Positions 1-6,146 are shown, counted from the stretch's first letter. The stretch: DNA of 9,706 bases from CAYQDF01 sp964416175 (GCA_964416175.1 CAYQDF010000116.1:1-9706), one strand, 5' to 3'. A program made the numbers and translations. The notes: generated from the letters alone by a model not told the origin.

Positions 1-1
1 C

Positions 2-43
2 CCTCCGGGCGCAGGCTTTGGAGGTCCGGGAATAAAGATATAA
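2..43 (+). CDS. possible 3' end of rplA (ribosomal protein L1), partial
   Basis: The frame starting at base 2 reads thirteen codons ending in GGPGIKI and then a TAA stop at 41-43. The tail resembles the usual C-terminus of bacterial L1 (…TMGPGVKVD…), and rplA is the normal gene directly before the L10 leader and rplJ. Only 13 residues are visible and the match is from memory of the family, so this is a context-supported guess. If correct, the stop overlaps the -10 of the rplJ promoter. Confidence 0.4.
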   Translation, partial: PPGAGFGGPGIKI

Positions 44-44
44 T
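17..44 (+). promoter_or_regulatory. candidate sigma-70 promoter for rplJ-rplL
   Basis: A consensus -10 TATAAT lies at 39-44. A weak -35-like TTTGGA (17-22) or TTGGAG (18-23) lies 15-16 bases upstream. Transcription would start near base 51, just before the L10 leader structure, which is the expected geometry. The -35 is poor, so only the -10 is convincing. Confidence 0.5.
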
Positions 45-73
45 AATATGAATTCGGGATAATATCCAAATTC

Positions 74-147
74 AAGCTTCGCCAGAGACAGCAGGCGCTG
101 GGCTCCGCATGGCCCGTAAGCTTAATCCCCTGCCGAGGTGAGAGCCT
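74..147 (+). ncRNA. ribosomal protein L10 leader (autoregulatory mRNA element)
   Basis: This is the cis-acting RNA that binds the L10-(L12)4 complex and lets it repress its own operon. The conserved core is visible: AGACAGCAGG at 86-95 and CTTAATCCCCTGCCGAGGT at 121-139. The fold can be drawn by hand. An outer stem pairs 76-83 with 137-145, with one wobble and a bulge. An inner stem pairs GCAGG 91-95 with CCTGC 129-133. An apical hairpin pairs GGGCT 100-104 with GGCCC 111-115. The family is known from Bacillus and many other bacteria upstream of rplJ, exactly the position here. It is followed by an antiterminator/terminator pair, so control is probably by transcription attenuation. Confidence 0.9.
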
Positions 148-157
148 TTCCGTAATT

Positions 158-194
158 GCAAGAAGTCCGGATCAGCGGATCGGAGAGTCTTTGC
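158..194 (+). promoter_or_regulatory. antiterminator hairpin in the rplJ leader
   Basis: A long imperfect hairpin can be drawn. GCAAGA 158-163 pairs with TCTTTGC 188-194 (one bulged T). TCCGGATC 166-173 pairs with GATCGGA 178-184 (one bulged G) around an AGCG loop. Its 3' arm uses bases 188-194, nearly the whole 5' arm of the terminator that follows, so the two cannot coexist. This is inferred from base pairing only. Confidence 0.6.
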
Positions 195-222
195 CCGGCA
201 GTGTGCGCGGCAAAGATTTTTT
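187..222 (+). terminator. attenuator: intrinsic terminator in the rplJ leader
   Basis: An 8-bp perfect stem, TCTTTGCC 188-195 with GGCAAAGA 209-216, is followed at once by six T (217-222). It ends just before the rplJ Shine-Dalgarno. A terminator inside a leader, before the gene it serves, is the signature of attenuation. In Gram-positive L10 leaders, bound L10-(L12)4 favours termination, and the layout here allows the same logic. Confidence 0.8.
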
Positions 223-226
223 ATTG

Positions 227-236
227 AAAGGAGGTG
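227..236 (+). promoter_or_regulatory. Shine-Dalgarno that fixes the TTG start of rplJ
   Basis: AAAGGAGGTG is a near-perfect anti-16S match, 8 bases before TTG 245-247. An earlier in-frame TTG at 191 lies inside the terminator stem and has no ribosome binding site, so 245 is the real start. Confidence 0.9.
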
Positions 237-244
237 ATAGAAAA

Positions 245-781
245 TTGGCTGTATCGAAGAAACGTAAAGTCGAGCTAGTGGAAGCGTACCAGAACTGGCT
301 GGAGAGCAGCCAGGCTGTGATCCTGACAGAATACGTCGGGCTCTCCATGGATGAGATGGACGCCCTCCGGCAAAAAGTCCGCGAGGCAGGCGGCGAGTTT
401 CACGTCGTCAAGAACACCCTCGGGAAGCTGGCCTTCGAGAAAGCCGGATACGCGATCTCTCCCGGCTTTTTCGAAGGCAGCACCGCTGCCGGCTTTGCCT
501 TCCGGGACCCTCCCGGAGTCGCCAAGGTGATCTCGGGGTTTTCCAAGACTGCTGAGGTTCTCAAGATCAAAGGCGGATATCTCGAGGCAAAACCAATGAG
601 CGCGGAGCAGATCATCGCTCTGGCGGACCTGCCGCCGCTACCGATCGTGCGGGCACAGCTGCTGGGCACCTTGCTGGCACCTGCCAGTCAGCTCGCCCGC
701 CTGTTGGCGGAGCCGGCGCGCCAGCTGGCATCCGTAATCCGGGCGTATTCCGAAGGGGAACCGGCCGGGGCGACCGGGTAA
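245..781 (+). CDS. rplJ: 50S ribosomal protein L10
   Basis: L10 forms the base of the ribosomal L7/L12 stalk: its N-terminal domain binds 23S rRNA and its C-terminal helix carries L7/L12 dimers. The 178-residue product starts AVSKKRKVELVEAYQNWL after the initiator and contains the family's conserved stretch around VVKNTLGKLAFEKAG (about residues 56-70), followed by the globular domain. From about residue 136 (LPPLPIVRAQLLGTLLAP) it passes into an Ala/Leu/Arg-rich helix that should hold the L7/L12 dimers. Length is normal. It uses a TTG start, unlike rplL, after a very strong Shine-Dalgarno. It is co-transcribed with rplL 58 bases downstream and is preceded by its own L10 leader, so it probably represses its own synthesis. 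Confidence 0.97.
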   Translation: MAVSKKRKVELVEAYQNWLESSQAVILTEYVGLSMDEMDALRQKVREAGGEFHVVKNTLGKLAFEKAGYAISPGFFEGSTAAGFAFRDPPGVAKVISGFSKTAEVLKIKGGYLEAKPMSAEQIIALADLPPLPIVRAQLLGTLLAPASQLARLLAEPARQLASVIRAYSEGEPAGATG

Positions 782-839
782 ACAGATCCAAAGAAAAAAG
801 TAGACCAATTACCAAATATCATATACAGGAGCGAAAGAA

Positions 840-1226
840 ATGGCTGATCTGAATAAAATTGTGGACCAACTCAGCGGGCTTTCAGTGCTGGAAGCCGCCG
901 AACTGGTCAAGATGTTGGAAGAGAAGTGGGGCGTCTCCGCCGCCGCGCCGGTGGCGGTGGCCGGGGCTGGCGCAGCCCCCGCGGCTGCGGCTGCCGCTGA
1001 ACCTGTCGAGGAGAAGACCGAGTTCGACGTGATCATTAAAGAAGCTGGACCGAAGAAAATCGAGGTGATCAAGACCATCCGTCAGCTGACCCAGCTGGGA
1101 TTGAAAGAAGCCAAGGATATGGCTGAAACCGCTGGAGCCAAGGTTCTGGAAGCGGTGAGCAAAGAGGTGGCAAGCGACGCCAAATCCAAGCTCGAAGCCG
1201 CCGGCGCAGTCGTAGAAGTAGCCTGA
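840..1226 (+). CDS. rplL: 50S ribosomal protein L7/L12
   Basis: L7/L12 is the multicopy, flexible stalk protein that recruits and activates translation GTPases (EF-Tu, EF-G, IF2). The 128-residue product has the full architecture. Residues 1-35 form the helical dimerisation domain that docks on L10 (ADLNKIVDQLSGLSVLEAAEL). A strongly Ala/Pro-rich hinge runs to about residue 55. The compact C-terminal domain begins near EKTEFDV and holds the factor-binding helix IEVIKTIRQLTQLGLKEAKD. The ATG at 840 has the Shine-Dalgarno AGGAG at 827-831, 8 bases away. Its position after rplJ and before a terminator is the standard end of this operon unit. Confidence 0.98.
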   Translation: MADLNKIVDQLSGLSVLEAAELVKMLEEKWGVSAAAPVAVAGAGAAPAAAAAAEPVEEKTEFDVIIKEAGPKKIEVIKTIRQLTQLGLKEAKDMAETAGAKVLEAVSKEVASDAKSKLEAAGAVVEVA

Positions 1227-1242
1227 TCCGTTGATGGCGTTG

Positions 1243-1274
1243 AAGAGGCCGCCCGTCCTCCGGCGGCCTTTTTT
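1243..1274 (+). terminator. intrinsic terminator after rplL
   Basis: AGGCCGCC 1246-1253 pairs perfectly with GGCGGCCT 1262-1269 around an 8-base loop, followed by a T run to 1274. A 5' GAAG allows a few extra weak pairs. It begins 17 bases after the rplL stop and ends the ribosomal operon. Confidence 0.92.
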
Positions 1275-1302
1275 CTTTGCTCAGGCTGTGGTATATTCTG
1301 CA

Positions 1303-1318
1303 GATGAGTTTACTCATC
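1303..1318. repeat. 16-base palindrome, possible operator
   Basis: GATGAGT and ACTCATC are perfect 7-base inverted arms around TT. A TATATT sequence lies just upstream (1292-1297), but no -35 sits at the right distance. It could be a protein-binding site or chance; no regulator can be named. Confidence 0.3.
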
Positions 1319-1352
1319 TCTCGATTAGTCGTTAGATCCGTTTCAAAGTAAT

Positions 1353-1518
1353 TCGACAATGTCACATTTGGTTTTTCATGAGCGGAGCAACCTGAGCGGA
1401 GCAGCGGATGCGTTCTTCGACTACTCCCTCGCAAACTCGGGACATTGACTGCGTTCCGCTCAGAATGCATCCGCTGCGTAGTCGAAGGGAACGGTTTTGC
1501 TTAATCTGACATTGTCAT
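1353..1518. mobile_element. MITE-like miniature element with terminal inverted repeats
   Basis: This non-coding element lies between rplL and the response regulator. Its ends are inverted repeats: GACAATGTCACATT 1355-1368 against the complement of AATCTGACATTGTC 1503-1516, 13 of 14 matching. The same hexamer AGTAAT directly flanks both sides (1347-1352 and 1519-1524), as a target duplication would. Inside are 11-base inverted arms GCAGCGGATGC 1401-1411 / GCATCCGCTGC 1467-1477 and 10-base arms CTTCGACTAC 1415-1424 / GTAGTCGAAG 1478-1487. Because these occur in the order A-B-A'-B', they cannot nest in one fold. A direct repeat TGAGCGGAGCA (1379-1389, 1393-1403) adds to the structure. No transposase is encoded, so it would need a helper in trans. 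Confidence 0.6.
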
Positions 1519-1612
1519 AGTAATCAATCAACTTAATGATGCAGCTCCAAGCAGCTAGAGGAGACTTAAGCGGGGTAAAGGCATGGACAATAATTTTGGG
1601 CCGGAGGGCAAC

Positions 1613-2290
1613 ATGAGCGCACGAATCTTGGTGATCGAAGATGATGAGGCGATCCTCAAGTTTCTTCGCCGCGGGCTGGCGTACGAAGGATACCAGGTGG
1701 ATATTGCCCTCGACGGCCAGATGGGCCTGGCCTTGGCCCGCGACAACCCGCCCGACCTGGTCGTGCTCGATCTGATGCTGCCCGGCATCGATGGGTTAGA
1801 GGTTTGCCGCCGTTTGCGGGCCGGTGGGCCCGTTCCCATCTTGATCCTTACCGCCAAGGATTCGGTCAACGATCGCGTCCTCGGCCTCGACATGGGTGCG
1901 GACGATTACATGGTCAAGCCATTTAACCTGGACGAGCTGCTCGCCCGCATTCGGGCTCTGCTGCGCCGGGCTCAACCCAGCCGCCCTCAAGTCCTCCGCT
2001 TTTCTGACCTGACCCTCGACACGGGAACTCGCCAGGCAGCCCGCGGCGATCGCACCATCTCCCTCACTGCAAAAGAGTACGAGCTCCTGGAGCTCTTCAT
2101 GCGCAACCCCCGCCAGGTTTTAACGCGGGACAAGATCTTCGACCGGGTGTGGGGGTACGACTTCGGCGGCGAAAGCAACATCATCGAAGTCTATATTCGG
2201 TATCTGCGCCAGAAATTAGAGATCGACGGGGAGAGTCGCCTGATCCATACCGTTCGGGGGATGGGTTATGTGCTCAGAGAGCCAACATAA
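1613..2290 (+). CDS. OmpR/PhoB-family DNA-binding response regulator
   Basis: A cytoplasmic transcription factor switched on by phosphorylation, presumably from the kinase encoded 9 bases downstream. The 225-residue product has a receiver domain (about 3-117) with the acidic pair D10-D11, phospho-acceptor D53 in VVLDLMLPGIDG, switch T80 and K102 in KPF. A winged-helix output domain (about 130-224) carries LTAKEYELLELFMRNP and the typical end HTVRGMGYVLR. I chose ATG 1613 because GGAGGG (1603-1608) lies directly before it and the protein then begins SARILVIEDD. The in-frame ATG at 1583 would add ten residues unlike the family and has a weaker ribosome site. It resembles actinobacterial MprA-type regulators from memory, but its regulon cannot be told from the sequence. 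Confidence 0.93.
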   Translation: MSARILVIEDDEAILKFLRRGLAYEGYQVDIALDGQMGLALARDNPPDLVVLDLMLPGIDGLEVCRRLRAGGPVPILILTAKDSVNDRVLGLDMGADDYMVKPFNLDELLARIRALLRRAQPSRPQVLRFSDLTLDTGTRQAARGDRTISLTAKEYELLELFMRNPRQVLTRDKIFDRVWGYDFGGESNIIEVYIRYLRQKLEIDGESRLIHTVRGMGYVLREPT

Positions 2291-2299
2291 CCACGGAAC

Positions 2300-3682
2300 A
2301 TGTCCCTGCGCGTTCGTTTGACGTTATTCTACTCAACACTCCTGGGGGGAATACTGCTTTTATTGAGCGTTGCCGTATACTGGTTCTTGAGCTACCTGTT
2401 GGTTCGACTGGTTGATCAAGCCCTGGTCCAGACTTTTAACAAGATCAGCCAGAATGCGAGCGTTGAAGCCGGCGCGAACGGGGAGATGTTCAGCATTTCG
2501 GACATCGATTGGACCGAAAACGTGCTCGGTCAGACCTGGGACCGGCACGGGCAGCTGCTCGACACGAACCTGCCCGACCTGAATGTCCCGTTCGACCCCA
2601 TGGGGCTGCAGTCCCCTGTCCCGACTTTCCGCAGTGTGATCTTCCGCGACCTCCACCTGCGGGTGCTGAGCGTCCCCATGGTCATGGGCCAGCGTTCGAT
2701 CGGGACCGTGCAGCTGGCCACCAGTCTGGAAGTCGTGGATGCCACGCTGCAGGCGCTGGTCCTCGTCCTGCTTGTCGGCTCCGGGATTGCGGTGATCGTT
2801 GCCAGCCTGGTTGTCTGGCTGACAACACGGCGCGCCCTGGCGCCCTTACAGGCTGCCACCCAGACGGCTCTTCAGATCACCCGGGCGGACGATCTTGCCC
2901 GGCGGATCATCTACCGCGGACCGCCCGAGGACGAAGTCGGCCAGCTGATGAACGCCTTCAACCAGACCCTGGCGCGGCTCGAAAACCTGTTTCACACCCA
3001 GCGGCGTTTCCTGGCAGATGTCGGTCATGAGCTGCGCACACCACTCACGGTCATCAAAGGCAATGTAGACCTCATGCGCCGGATGGGCAGCGCAGACGAG
3101 GAATCCCTGGTCGGGATCGAGAACGAAGTTGACCGGCTCACGCGGCTGGTGGGGGATCTGTTGCTCCTGGCCCAGGCGGAATCTGGCAAGCTGCCCCTGG
3201 ATAAGCGGATGGTAGAGCTCGACACGCTGGTCCTCGAGTCGCTCCAGCAGATGCGCGTCCTCGCCCGGGACAAACTTGAGCTCCGCCTGGGGGAGATCGA
3301 CCAGGTGCTGGTTTGCGGGGATCGCGACCGCCTGAAGCAGGTACTGGTGAATCTGATCGGCAACGCCATCCAGTACACCCCTAACGGCGGCGAGGTGGTC
3401 GTCGGTCTGGGCAAAGAAGGGGATCAGGCGAAGCTCATCATCCACGACACGGGTCCCGGGATCCCGCCGGAAGATCTGCCGCACGTCTTCGAACGCTTTT
3501 ACCGCGGCGAAAAAGCCCGCACGCGTTCCCGAGATGGGAAAGGTTTTGGACTGGGCTTATCAATTGCCTACTGGATAGTACGCAATCACCAGGGGCGGAT
3601 TGAAGTCGACTCGAAAGCCGGTCAGGGGACGACGTTTTGTGTGTGGTTGCCGCTGGCGGATGGCGAATGCCAGCCTGCGTGA
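2300..3682 (+). CDS. membrane sensor histidine kinase
   Basis: The partner of the upstream response regulator: an inner-membrane sensor that autophosphorylates and passes phosphate to it. The 460-residue product has a first membrane helix at about 8-36, an extracytoplasmic sensing domain of about 115 residues with no recognised fold, a second helix at about 151-175, and a HAMP linker to about 230. The dimerisation domain follows with phospho-acceptor H243 in GHELRTPLT. The ATPase domain shows the N box (N351, N355 in NLIGNAIQYT), G1 box D383TGPGI and G2 box GFGLGLS at 415-421. All catalytic motifs are intact, so it should be active. The gene is translationally close to its regulator (9-base gap) and ends before a strong terminator, so the pair forms a two-gene operon. 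The signal sensed is unknown. Confidence 0.94.
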   Translation: MSLRVRLTLFYSTLLGGILLLLSVAVYWFLSYLLVRLVDQALVQTFNKISQNASVEAGANGEMFSISDIDWTENVLGQTWDRHGQLLDTNLPDLNVPFDPMGLQSPVPTFRSVIFRDLHLRVLSVPMVMGQRSIGTVQLATSLEVVDATLQALVLVLLVGSGIAVIVASLVVWLTTRRALAPLQAATQTALQITRADDLARRIIYRGPPEDEVGQLMNAFNQTLARLENLFHTQRRFLADVGHELRTPLTVIKGNVDLMRRMGSADEESLVGIENEVDRLTRLVGDLLLLAQAESGKLPLDKRMVELDTLVLESLQQMRVLARDKLELRLGEIDQVLVCGDRDRLKQVLVNLIGNAIQYTPNGGEVVVGLGKEGDQAKLIIHDTGPGIPPEDLPHVFERFYRGEKARTRSRDGKGFGLGLSIAYWIVRNHQGRIEVDSKAGQGTTFCVWLPLADGECQPA

Positions 3683-3711
3683 GCCTTATAAATATTGTGA
3701 AACCCGATCAT

Positions 3712-3745
3712 TCCGCCCCTTCCAACGTGGAAGGGGCGGATCTTT
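3712..3745 (+). terminator. intrinsic terminator after the two-component operon
   Basis: A perfect 13-bp stem, TCCGCCCCTTCCA 3712-3724 with TGGAAGGGGCGGA 3728-3740, closes a 3-base loop and is followed by TCTTT. It lies 30 bases after the kinase stop. The T tract is short but the stem is very strong. On the other strand no T tract follows, so it mainly serves the + strand operon. Confidence 0.85.
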
Positions 3746-3847
3746 ATCGGGGCCTGGCGATCCAGCGTGCCGCGGTCCCGTGGCTTCAAACGGGAAAGAA
3801 CGAGATCGAAGGCCGGCCCAAAGATGTGGGACTGCAGGTCCGCATGA

Positions 3848-4624
3848 TCAGCGTCGCGGCGCGAGGGGGTCTCGGTTGCCCCCGTTGCCGCGCGGCTGCG
3901 AGGCGCTCATGTTGATCGGGTGATAAGTCGGCTCAGGCCGGGTGTACGGTGATTCTTGTGGGTTGGTGGAGGAGTACGGCACGCGCCCGGAGATATTGCC
4001 GGAAAGCGTGCCGGGCCTGGCCGCATTCCTGGCCTGAGACTGCAAGACCGGGGTCTGGTTGTTGAGCGAGCGTCCCGGTCGGTAGCTGTTCGTCCGCGCG
4101 GCGCGGCGGTCCGCCTGGCTGAAGAGCCGGTCGCCGGCGATTGAGAAGGTGCCAATGATCAGCACCCGGATCAACCATACCAGCACGGCGACGAAGATCG
4201 GCACGATCCGCAGCAGGCCTTCCCGGCTGACAACGGCATTGCCCAGGCTTTCGTGGTTGAGCAGGGCGATGGAAACGCCCCACCAGGTCAGCATGGCGTT
4301 CATCGTCGCTGCCAGCAGCCAGGCGCCAAACAAATACCAGATCTCGTTGGGTTCCTGTTCACCCGATTCGGGTGTGAAAAGCCGGGCGATGCCTGCAAAG
4401 TCGATGCCGCAAAAGGCGAGGGCGAGTATCGTCGCCCATTTGATCCCGGCAAAATCCAGGTCCCCGAGCAGATCGGTCAGGGCGAACACCGTGGTGCTGA
4501 AATTGAATATCTCGAAGGCGATCAGCGCGCCAACGATTAACAGGCCAAAAGCCAATCCCCGGCGGATGCCGAGCCGGTTCATGGTTGCGGAAATTGACCG
4601 GTTGCTGAGGAATGTATTGTTCAT
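3848..4624 (-). CDS. hypothetical four-helix membrane protein with a disordered tail
   Basis: I do not recognise this family. The 258-residue product has four predicted membrane helices at about 23-44, 62-82, 96-120 and 138-162, with short loops. The loop near 83-95 (TPESGEQEPNE) is acidic. After residue 165 come about 95 residues rich in Arg, Asn, Pro, Ser and Gln, without hydrophobic blocks, probably a disordered cytoplasmic tail. There is no enzyme motif. The ATG at 4624 has AAGGAGA a few bases upstream. The gene diverges from the lytic transglycosylase and has its own TTGACA promoter with a LexA-like box in the spacer, so it is probably induced together with that gene. A role in envelope or division during stress would fit but is only inference. 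Confidence 0.8.
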   Translation of the reverse strand: MNNTFLSNRSISATMNRLGIRRGLAFGLLIVGALIAFEIFNFSTTVFALTDLLGDLDFAGIKWATILALAFCGIDFAGIARLFTPESGEQEPNEIWYLFGAWLLAATMNAMLTWWGVSIALLNHESLGNAVVSREGLLRIVPIFVAVLVWLIRVLIIGTFSIAGDRLFSQADRRAARTNSYRPGRSLNNQTPVLQSQARNAARPGTLSGNISGRVPYSSTNPQESPYTRPEPTYHPINMSASQPRGNGGNRDPLAPRR

Positions 4625-4728
4625 CTGGTGTCTCCTTGAGTGATCTCGATTAGACGGATTTGGATCAGGCCCGGCCGACAGGAGGAAGGAGAAGGTTCGT
4701 CTCAGGTTCAGGGCCGTTTGCTGGATTA

Positions 4729-4757
4729 AATATAGAATATTTGTTCTGTTTTGTCAA
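4729..4757 (-). promoter_or_regulatory. promoter of the membrane-protein gene
   Basis: Read on the minus strand, a consensus -35 TTGACA (4757-4752) and a -10 TATATT (4734-4729) are 17 bases apart. Transcription would start near 4722, giving a leader of about 98 bases before the ATG. The last 12 spacer bases are a LexA-like box touching the -10. Confidence 0.8.
4735..4746. promoter_or_regulatory. LexA-like box 1, in the minus-strand promoter
   Basis: GAATATTTGTTC matches GAAC-N4-GTTC except for one base in the left half. It occupies the spacer of the minus-strand promoter and abuts its -10, so a bound repressor would block RNA polymerase. Confidence 0.6.
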
Positions 4758-4768
4758 GAGGGATTTTA

Positions 4769-4780
4769 GAACATTTGTTC
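4769..4780. promoter_or_regulatory. LexA-like box 2, perfect, central
   Basis: GAACATTTGTTC, extended to AGAACATTTGTTCT, is a perfect match to the Gram-positive LexA (DinR) operator GAAC-N4-GTTC. It abuts the -35 of the + strand promoter and lies 11 bases from the -35 of the minus-strand promoter. The regulator itself is not in the window. Confidence 0.75.
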
Positions 4781-4809
4781 TTGACAGATTAGAACATCTG
4801 TGCTATTTT
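4781..4809 (+). promoter_or_regulatory. promoter of the lytic transglycosylase gene
   Basis: A consensus -35 TTGACA (4781-4786) and a -10 TATTTT (4804-4809) are exactly 17 bases apart. Transcription would start near 4816, leaving a leader of about 38 bases. A LexA-like box fills the 12 spacer bases next to the -10. Confidence 0.85.
4792..4803. promoter_or_regulatory. LexA-like box 3, in the plus-strand promoter
   Basis: GAACATCTGTGC matches GAAC-N4-GTTC with one change in the right half. Its place, between -35 and -10 and touching the -10, mirrors box 1 in the opposite promoter. Confidence 0.6.
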
Positions 4810-4853
4810 ATGGAGGTGTTCGATTGTTTGAAGATTCAGTCCGGGAGGCTTTC

Positions 4854-5504
4854 ATGAACAGCGCGATGCAATTGGTATTTCCGGCGGCAATCCTGGGTTC
4901 TTTGCTCCTGGCATCGTTTGGGTACACGGTGATGGCCCGCGTCCCGGTGGAGTTGCTCCCGGCGGATGCATCGCAAGAAATTTCGGTCGGTCGGGATGAT
5001 TTGGGATCCGCTTCAGAGGAAGCGAACACACAAAATGAACCCGCCATGCCAGAGGAAACCCTTGTCGATTCCGGGAGGAAACCACGCTGCAGGGTGAGCG
5101 ATCGATTTCCGGAGAACATCAAGCAGTGGTGCCGGCTGATCACAAAATATGCAGAGAAACATGGTTTCGACCCGGACCTGCTCGCTGCTCTCATCTGGCA
5201 GGAAAGCGGCGGAAACCCAACTGCATACTCGAAGAGCGGGGCGGTCGGTCTCATGCAGGTGATGCCGCGCGATGGCATCGCTGCCTCATTCATGTGCGTG
5301 AACGGTCCTTGTTTCACCAACCGTCCGAGCATCGAGGCGCTCCAGGACCCAGAGTTCAACGTGAAGTTCGGCTCGGCGATGCTGGCGGGCCTGATCAAAA
5401 AGTATGGCGATACGCGGGAAGCCTTGAAATATTACGGCCCGATGGACGTGGGGTATTATTACGCCGACAAGGTGCTCGGGATATACAACAACTACAAACG
5501 CTGA
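4854..5504 (+). CDS. membrane-anchored lytic transglycosylase (SLT domain)
   Basis: Cleaves the MurNAc-GlcNAc bond of peptidoglycan, making anhydro-muropeptides; it should act outside the membrane. The 216-residue product has a hydrophobic N-terminal helix (about 5-28: uncleaved anchor or signal), then an acidic linker rich in Glu, Ser and Pro to about 75, then the SLT domain. Catalytic Glu is E117 in LIWQESGGNP, followed by the family's GAVGLMQVMP at 129-138. Three Cys (C79, C93, C148) plus C153 could form disulfides. I chose ATG 4854 because GGGAGG (4843-4848) precedes it. An upstream in-frame GTG at 4800 lies before the -10, so it cannot be on this transcript. The usual AYNAG region is replaced by ALKYYGPMDVG. 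Its promoter carries LexA-like boxes, suggesting induction by DNA damage. Confidence 0.88.
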   Translation: MNSAMQLVFPAAILGSLLLASFGYTVMARVPVELLPADASQEISVGRDDLGSASEEANTQNEPAMPEETLVDSGRKPRCRVSDRFPENIKQWCRLITKYAEKHGFDPDLLAALIWQESGGNPTAYSKSGAVGLMQVMPRDGIAASFMCVNGPCFTNRPSIEALQDPEFNVKFGSAMLAGLIKKYGDTREALKYYGPMDVGYYYADKVLGIYNNYKR

Positions 5505-5566
5505 ATCTCCTCACCGGAAACCATGTAGAAGTGTAAGACAGGGAATTCCTGAAACTTCCCGCCGCT

Positions 5567-5592
5567 CAAAATCAGCCGATATCCCGGCTGAT
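5567..5592 (-). terminator. intrinsic terminator after the Nudix gene
   Basis: ATCAGCCG 5571-5578 and CGGCTGAT 5585-5592 form a perfect 8-bp stem with a 6-base loop. On the minus strand the stem runs into TTTT (5570-5567), so it fits the end of the minus-strand operon, about 75 bases past the Nudix stop. It may also slow + strand transcripts from the transglycosylase, which has no better terminator of its own. Confidence 0.7.
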
Positions 5593-5665
5593 CAAGGCTT
5601 TACGCTAACACCAATCGAGAAAGTTCCTTTATCAATTCATTCACGCTGATAACCCAACCCATATC

Positions 5666-6130
5666 TCAGCTGTCATAAAAGACCACGGTATATTCTACAA
5701 GCCGCCCATCCTTGTAGGTAAATTTTCCCGAGAAGAACCGGCCCTGGTCCAGCCAGGGCAGGAAGATGTAATCCCCTTCCCAGAGTGGCAGACGGCTGAG
5801 CTGCTCGTCGGGGATCCATTCAAGCGGCCCTTCCGGCGATTCGATCAGCTCTCCTTCGAATTCTCGGGCGACAAAAACGAACGCATACCAGTCTTCGTCG
5901 TTCGCGAATCCTGGAAAAGTCAGGAACCCCTTCAATTCAGGGTTGTGAATCCTCAAGCCCGATTCCTCCCAAACTTCACGCACGACGCATTCCTCTGGGG
6001 TCTCTCCGGGGTCCAGCTTGCCGCCCAGCCCGTTCCATTTCCCCTGGTGGACATCGTTCGCTTTCTTCACGCGGTGGATCATCAAAGTCTTGCCGGCGTG
6101 TTTCACATAGCATAAGGTTGCCAGGATCAC
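5666..6130 (-). CDS. mutX: Nudix hydrolase, MutX-like 8-oxo-dGTP diphosphatase
   Basis: Probably hydrolyses oxidised nucleotides such as 8-oxo-dGTP to the monophosphate, keeping damaged bases out of DNA. The 154-residue product holds a perfect Nudix box GX5EX7REUXEEXGU at 37-59: G37, E43, R51-E52, E55-E56, G58, L59. Before it lies KWNGLGGK, after it the substrate-side segment FPGFANDEDWYAFVF and a C-terminal FFSGKFTYKDG stretch. These match streptococcal MutX along the whole length, as I recall that protein. The start is GTG at 6130, 16 bases after the stop of the truncated SDR, so the gene is translated from the same message. A minus-strand terminator follows. Substrate choice within the family is not certain from sequence. 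Confidence 0.85.
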   Translation of the reverse strand: MILATLCYVKHAGKTLMIHRVKKANDVHQGKWNGLGGKLDPGETPEECVVREVWEESGLRIHNPELKGFLTFPGFANDEDWYAFVFVAREFEGELIESPEGPLEWIPDEQLSRLPLWEGDYIFLPWLDQGRFFSGKFTYKDGRLVEYTVVFYDS

Positions 6131-6146
6131 GGGTGCAGCCTCAGTT

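Noticed and set aside
191..244. Upstream TTG start for rplJ adding 18 residues
   Set aside because: It falls in the stem of the leader terminator, has no Shine-Dalgarno, and the extra residues are foreign to L10.
1277..1297. Promoter from TTGCTC and TATATT after the rplL terminator
   Set aside because: Only 9 bases separate the hexamers.
1583..1612. Earlier ATG for the response regulator
   Set aside because: The ribosome site before 1613 is better and the family begins at the residues following 1613. The earlier start is not excluded.
4149..4643. 164-codon open frame on the + strand opposite the membrane-protein gene
   Set aside because: The minus-strand gene has a good ribosome site, promoter and membrane helices. 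This frame has none and is Ser/Arg/Ala-rich shadow sequence.
4800..4853. Earlier GTG start for the lytic transglycosylase
   Set aside because: It precedes the -10 of the clear promoter, so it would not be on the transcript.
5541..5560. GGGAA…TTCCC hairpin as terminator of the transglycosylase
   Set aside because: Only 5 pairs and no T tract follows.
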